Shown: piece after piece, positions 61,356-64,000 of the stretch
How positions within the stretch are numbered: position 1 is the first letter of the stretch
Layout: the number at the start of each line of letters is the position of its first letter
Source of the DNA: SIG575 sp045534165
GTDB taxonomy: Bacteria; Bacillota; Clostridia; Oscillospirales; Acutalibacteraceae
Assembly: GCA_045534165.1 (NCBI GenBank)
Contig: JAZSJD010000055.1
Coordinates: 62,001 to 126,000 of the forward strand
Length of the DNA stretch: 64,000 nt
Reading direction: 5' to 3'
Notes under the pieces: model-generated
Told to the model about the DNA's origin: nothing
Databases searched by the model: none
Seen by the model: only the letters and a program-made list of their open reading frames with translations
Program-made: the position numbers and the translations under genes

Positions 61356-61498
61356 CTCAAATGCATCCTTTCAAAAAAACAAAATCAATAAAATTTTCAA
61401 CTTAAGCAAGGTTCAGAGATATATTAATTCTATCCCGCCCTCTTGTTTTATCACACACAGTACACTTTTTTTACAAAAGTTATCTGCCGTTTTCAACA

Positions 61499-61972
61499 TC
61501 AAAACATACTACCTAATGCCCCAAATAAAGCAGGTGATACGCCAATCACACCTCCTAAAATTATACCAACAACAAAACCAATCACTACAAAAGCAAATAA
61601 AGCAAAACCAAGAATTATACTTACAAGACCAAGTGTTTTTGCTGTTTTCACTTTGCCTTGTAAGTTTAATTTTTTAGTTTTTGACACAACTATAAAGCCC
61701 AAAACTATGGCTGCAATAGCTAAAGGAAAAGAAAGCCAAGAAATAATAGGCAGACAGCTAAGAAGCCATGAAACTCCGGCACAAACAATTGCAATGACAC
61801 CTTTTGTGGACAATGACTTTTCTTCAGACTCAGAAAGTCCTCCCACATCATTTGTGTCTGTAACAATTTCCTGTTCGTTAAATCCATCAAACTCCTCACC
61901 AACAGGAGCACCGCAATTCGGGCATAAATTTAAACCCTCATTAAATTCTGAACCACAATTTTTACAAATCAT
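61499..61972 (-). CDS. Zinc-ribbon membrane protein (3 of 3)
   Basis: A 157-residue relative, the shortest. CKNCGSE and CPNCGAP form the ribbon; the linker is acidic; two membrane blocks at about 58-95 and 108-150 flank the KTKKLNLQGKVKTAKTLG loop. A 143-base gap separates it from copy 2 and may hold a promoter, though I cannot assign one with confidence. SD AGAGGTAATCTT precedes ATG. It is next to the lipid-type operon but has no recognisable link to it. Confidence 0.75.
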   Translation of the reverse strand: MICKNCGSEFNEGLNLCPNCGAPVGEEFDGFNEQEIVTDTNDVGGLSESEEKSLSTKGVIAIVCAGVSWLLSCLPIISWLSFPLAIAAIVLGFIVVSKTKKLNLQGKVKTAKTLGLVSIILGFALFAFVVIGFVVGIILGGVIGVSPALFGALGSMF

Positions 61973-62045
61973 AAGATTACCTCTTTCTCTTATATTTTTT
62001 AAACAAAGTAACTTGTTTAATTAACACACTATTATATTAACATAT

Positions 62046-63017
62046 TTATTTTCTTTCTGCAACACTAATATTTTCAGAAAGAAAAGTTTTTATAGCATTA
62101 TCGTATTTTTCAGTATCAGTAATACGAAGAAAAGAGTGCCTGCCTTCAGGAAACCAAACAATTTCTTTTTCAGCACTCGGACACATATCAAATAGTATCT
62201 GTGCATAGAAAGGTTTAGAATATTTATCCTCTTTACTATGAAGCATTAATAATGGCTTTTTATATTTACCAATTACATCGATAGGTCCAAACTTCATTGA
62301 ATGTTTTGTGTACTTTTTCATCCAAAAATCAATACAATGAATTATAGGAAAAATCATTTTTTTTCTTTCAATTAAATGATTCTTCATTGATTCACAAAAA
62401 TTAGGAAACATACCTTCTGCAACAATACCTTTTACATATTCAGGGCAATTTTCTGAAGTCAAAGCAAACATACCACCCGCTGCACCAATACAAATAGCAT
62501 GGTAGACAATTGAGTTTATTTTATATTTTTCGTGTAAGAATTCAGACCAAACCAATATATCTTTACTTTCTTCAAAACCAATTGTGTTAAATTCTCCGTC
62601 ACTTTCTCCATGTGCTCTCGGGTCAATAACAAGGACATTCATGCCAGAATCAAAATACGGACGTGCAAAATAATAACCATAAGTCAAGCTTTCCATTCTG
62701 CCTGATAAAATAATTACACAACTGTCATTTCCGAAATCGTAGTATTCTCCATAAAGATTCAATCCATCGTTAACTATATGTACTTCATGCATATTTTTAA
62801 TGTTTTCCTCATGCCATTTACAACCGATTTCAAACATTTTAACTTGCAAATCAATCCGATTTACAGGCACTCTACCCCACTCATTCTTATTCGCACGTCT
62901 GAGTGTGGCTCTGTAAATGCATCTGCCAACAAACAGAGAAAAAAACAGATGAAAAAACACAAGGAAAATAATTAAAGCAAGCACAATCAGAATAACTGTT
63001 CCAACATCATAATTCAT
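62046..63017 (-). CDS. Membrane-anchored alpha/beta hydrolase with a Cys nucleophile position
   Basis: A 323-residue protein: one N-terminal membrane segment (about 7-30), then an alpha/beta-hydrolase domain. The longer frame to 63047 overlaps the upstream gene; ATG 63017 is preferred, with AGGAG 12 bases upstream. The nucleophile elbow reads HAICIGAAG, so Cys176 sits where related hydrolases have Ser (HGISMGAAT type). Asp264 (SKED) and His294 (GRHSF) complete a triad. LVIDPRAHGESDG is the oxyanion/lid region. It is the last gene of the operon after a PlsC-type acyltransferase. A lipase/esterase or acyl-thioester role is possible; a sequencing change of the Ser cannot be excluded. Confidence 0.8.
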   Translation of the reverse strand: MNYDVGTVILIVLALIIFLVFFHLFFSLFVGRCIYRATLRRANKNEWGRVPVNRIDLQVKMFEIGCKWHEENIKNMHEVHIVNDGLNLYGEYYDFGNDSCVIILSGRMESLTYGYYFARPYFDSGMNVLVIDPRAHGESDGEFNTIGFEESKDILVWSEFLHEKYKINSIVYHAICIGAAGGMFALTSENCPEYVKGIVAEGMFPNFCESMKNHLIERKKMIFPIIHCIDFWMKKYTKHSMKFGPIDVIGKYKKPLLMLHSKEDKYSKPFYAQILFDMCPSAEKEIVWFPEGRHSFLRITDTEKYDNAIKTFLSENISVAERK

Positions 63018-63036
63018 ATGTAAATATTTCTCCTGA

Positions 63037-63669
63037 CTATTTATCAATACGACTTTCTAATTCTTCTTTTAAAGAAAGAACTTTGTTTCGTACAATTTCA
63101 TTTAATTTTATAATATCTTCTTTTGATAAAGTTTCTGAATCACAGTAATCAGACAAATAAATCTTTTTACCAACAAGAATATGAGCCTTTTTAGACCAAC
63201 CATAATTGCCATCTGTCACTATTGGCACTATAGGTGCTTTAGCACGGTGAGCAATTATAAGATAACTCGGCTTAAAATCATGGATTTTGCCATCAGTAGT
63301 GTTACGGGCTTCAGGGAAAATCTGGACAAGTTTCCCCTTTTTTATAAGTCTGACACTTTCATCAACAAAGCTCATATCCCTGGAAATTCTGTTTGCCTGA
63401 ATTCCGCCAAAAAAGCTCATTCCGAATGTAATCCATTTATTCCTGAAAGCATATTCTGAAGCCACAACATATAATTTTCTGGGCATCATATAAAACATAT
63501 TAACAAAAAAATCTAACAGATTATAGTGATTGGTAATTATAAGTGCACCACCATCAATTCGTTTTGATTGTGACGTCTCATCTTCATAAAAAACTTTTGT
63601 TTTAAAAAACACTTTAAATACCGGATAAGCACCTAAAACTCCGAACCAGCGGAAAATTTCACGAATCAT
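63037..63669 (-). CDS. 1-acyl-sn-glycerol-3-phosphate acyltransferase-like (PlsC family)
   Basis: A 210-residue membrane acyltransferase. The HX4D motif is NHYNLLD (His48, Asp53) and the glycerophosphate motif is FPEARN (about 118-122), where canonical PlsC has FPEGTRS. A hydrophobic N-terminus (IREIFRWFGVLGAYPVFKVFF) would anchor it. It transfers an acyl group to a lysophospholipid or related acceptor. ATG overlaps the stop of the upstream ACP gene (ATGA). Coupling with an ACP/adenylation protein upstream suggests acyl-ACP as the donor, reminiscent of Aas systems, but the acceptor is unknown. Confidence 0.85.
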   Translation of the reverse strand: MIREIFRWFGVLGAYPVFKVFFKTKVFYEDETSQSKRIDGGALIITNHYNLLDFFVNMFYMMPRKLYVVASEYAFRNKWITFGMSFFGGIQANRISRDMSFVDESVRLIKKGKLVQIFPEARNTTDGKIHDFKPSYLIIAHRAKAPIVPIVTDGNYGWSKKAHILVGKKIYLSDYCDSETLSKEDIIKLNEIVRNKVLSLKEELESRIDK

Positions 63670-64000
63670 ATTGTTATTTGCTCCTCAATTGCTCGTGCCA
63701 AATCATTTATTGTAAAGCACGTACCATCTTTAACATAATCAAATTTAATATCAAACTTTCCTTCAATTTCGCTTACTATTGAAAAATATTCAAAACTTGT
63801 GCCACCCAAATCATCAATCAAATGAGAATTATCTGCAATTTTATCTGCAGAAATATTGAGTGTTTCTGCAAAGATTGCACGTAAAGCATTCTTCAATTTT
63901 GTATTATCGGTGTTTCGGCTTGTTTCTGAATATTCTGACATAACTGTCAGTTTTACATTTCCGGAAGTAATTCTGTTTCTTAGTTTTTTTCTGCTTACCT
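63666..64000 (-). CDS. Acyl carrier domain, probably the C-terminus of an adenylate-forming ligase that continues past the window
   Basis: From ATG 63941 there is a 91-residue acyl carrier protein, with the phosphopantetheine site as Ser49 in DLGGTSFEYF. But this frame remains open up to the window end, and the codons before that ATG read VSRKKLRNRI, the typical A10 end of an AMP-binding ligase (K/Q-V-x-R-K-x-L). There is no clear SD before ATG 63941. So it is more likely an acyl-AMP ligase-ACP fusion with its start outside. If translated separately it is a stand-alone ACP. Its stop overlaps the PlsC-type gene. The carrier helix pattern LNISADKIADNSHLIDDLGG is normal. Confidence 0.78.
   Translation of the reverse strand, partial: VSRKKLRNRITSGNVKLTVMSEYSETSRNTDNTKLKNALRAIFAETLNISADKIADNSHLIDDLGGTSFEYFSIVSEIEGKFDIKFDYVKDGTCFTINDLARAIEEQITI

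Noticed and set aside
1..64000. Prophage, insertion sequence or integrated plasmid
   Set aside because: No integrase, transposase, phage structural gene or attachment repeats are visible; all genes look chromosomal.

Overview
The window looks like ordinary chromosome from a low-GC, endospore-forming Clostridia, most likely a gut or rumen member of the Ruminococcaceae/Oscillospirales type. The reasons are the AT-rich sequence and dense gene packing with strong SD sites, the spore genes cotJA-cotJB-cotJC and a SipL-like protein, the Firmicutes set RNase J, GdpP, WhiA, RapZ and HPr kinase, and a bile-salt-hydrolase-like enzyme. No rRNA operon, prophage, IS element or CRISPR array is visible. Taxonomy is inference.

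Layout. 1-1815 is the end of a histidine operon (hisA', hisF, hisIE). 1912-3019 is the cotJ spore-coat operon. 3114-4538 is a membrane protein with Cys-pair motifs and eight 78-bp repeats. 4632-7736 carries galT, a small XRE regulator and a D-lactate dehydrogenase. 7882-12841 is a heterodimeric ABC exporter plus a MurD-type ligase. 12895-25870 is a long minus-strand housekeeping block: dapA-like, tyrS, ftsH, tilS, dnaB, rplI, gdpP, rnj, rnhA, proC and a Cys-cluster protein. 26011-30078 holds an ECF S component with a kinase, tRNA-Leu, the bile-salt-hydrolase-like gene and an acyl-CoA synthetase-like gene. 30179-34929 is a glycosyltransferase with a second ABC pair. 35097-40297 has sugar enzymes, glycerate kinase, a secreted protein and a DtxR-type regulator. 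40298-40601 is a foldable 304-bp noncoding element. 40605-42050 is an L-serine dehydratase fused to an XRE DNA-binding domain, with a palindrome inside its own promoter. 42157-45111 is a P-type ATPase under a yybP-ykoY (Mn2+) riboswitch. 45138-55988 runs hprK-glcK-murB-rapZ-whiA-dnaE-pfkA and sipL. 56157-60052 has tRNA-Thr, mtaB, tmcAL and ackA. 60119-61972 has three related zinc-ribbon membrane proteins. 62046-64000 is a lipid-type operon (adenylation/ACP protein, PlsC-type acyltransferase, alpha/beta hydrolase) cut by the window edge.

Promoters are unusually easy to read here: many genes have a -35/-10 pair with a 17-nt spacer. Several gene starts were moved downstream of the longest open frame because a clear SD sits inside that frame.

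Best leads: the DNA-binding serine dehydratase with its promoter palindrome; the 304-bp inverted-repeat element beside it; the bile-salt-hydrolase-like gene whose start codon appears to be AUC; the Cys-pair/26-residue-repeat membrane protein; and the truncated adenylation-ACP/acyltransferase operon at the right edge.
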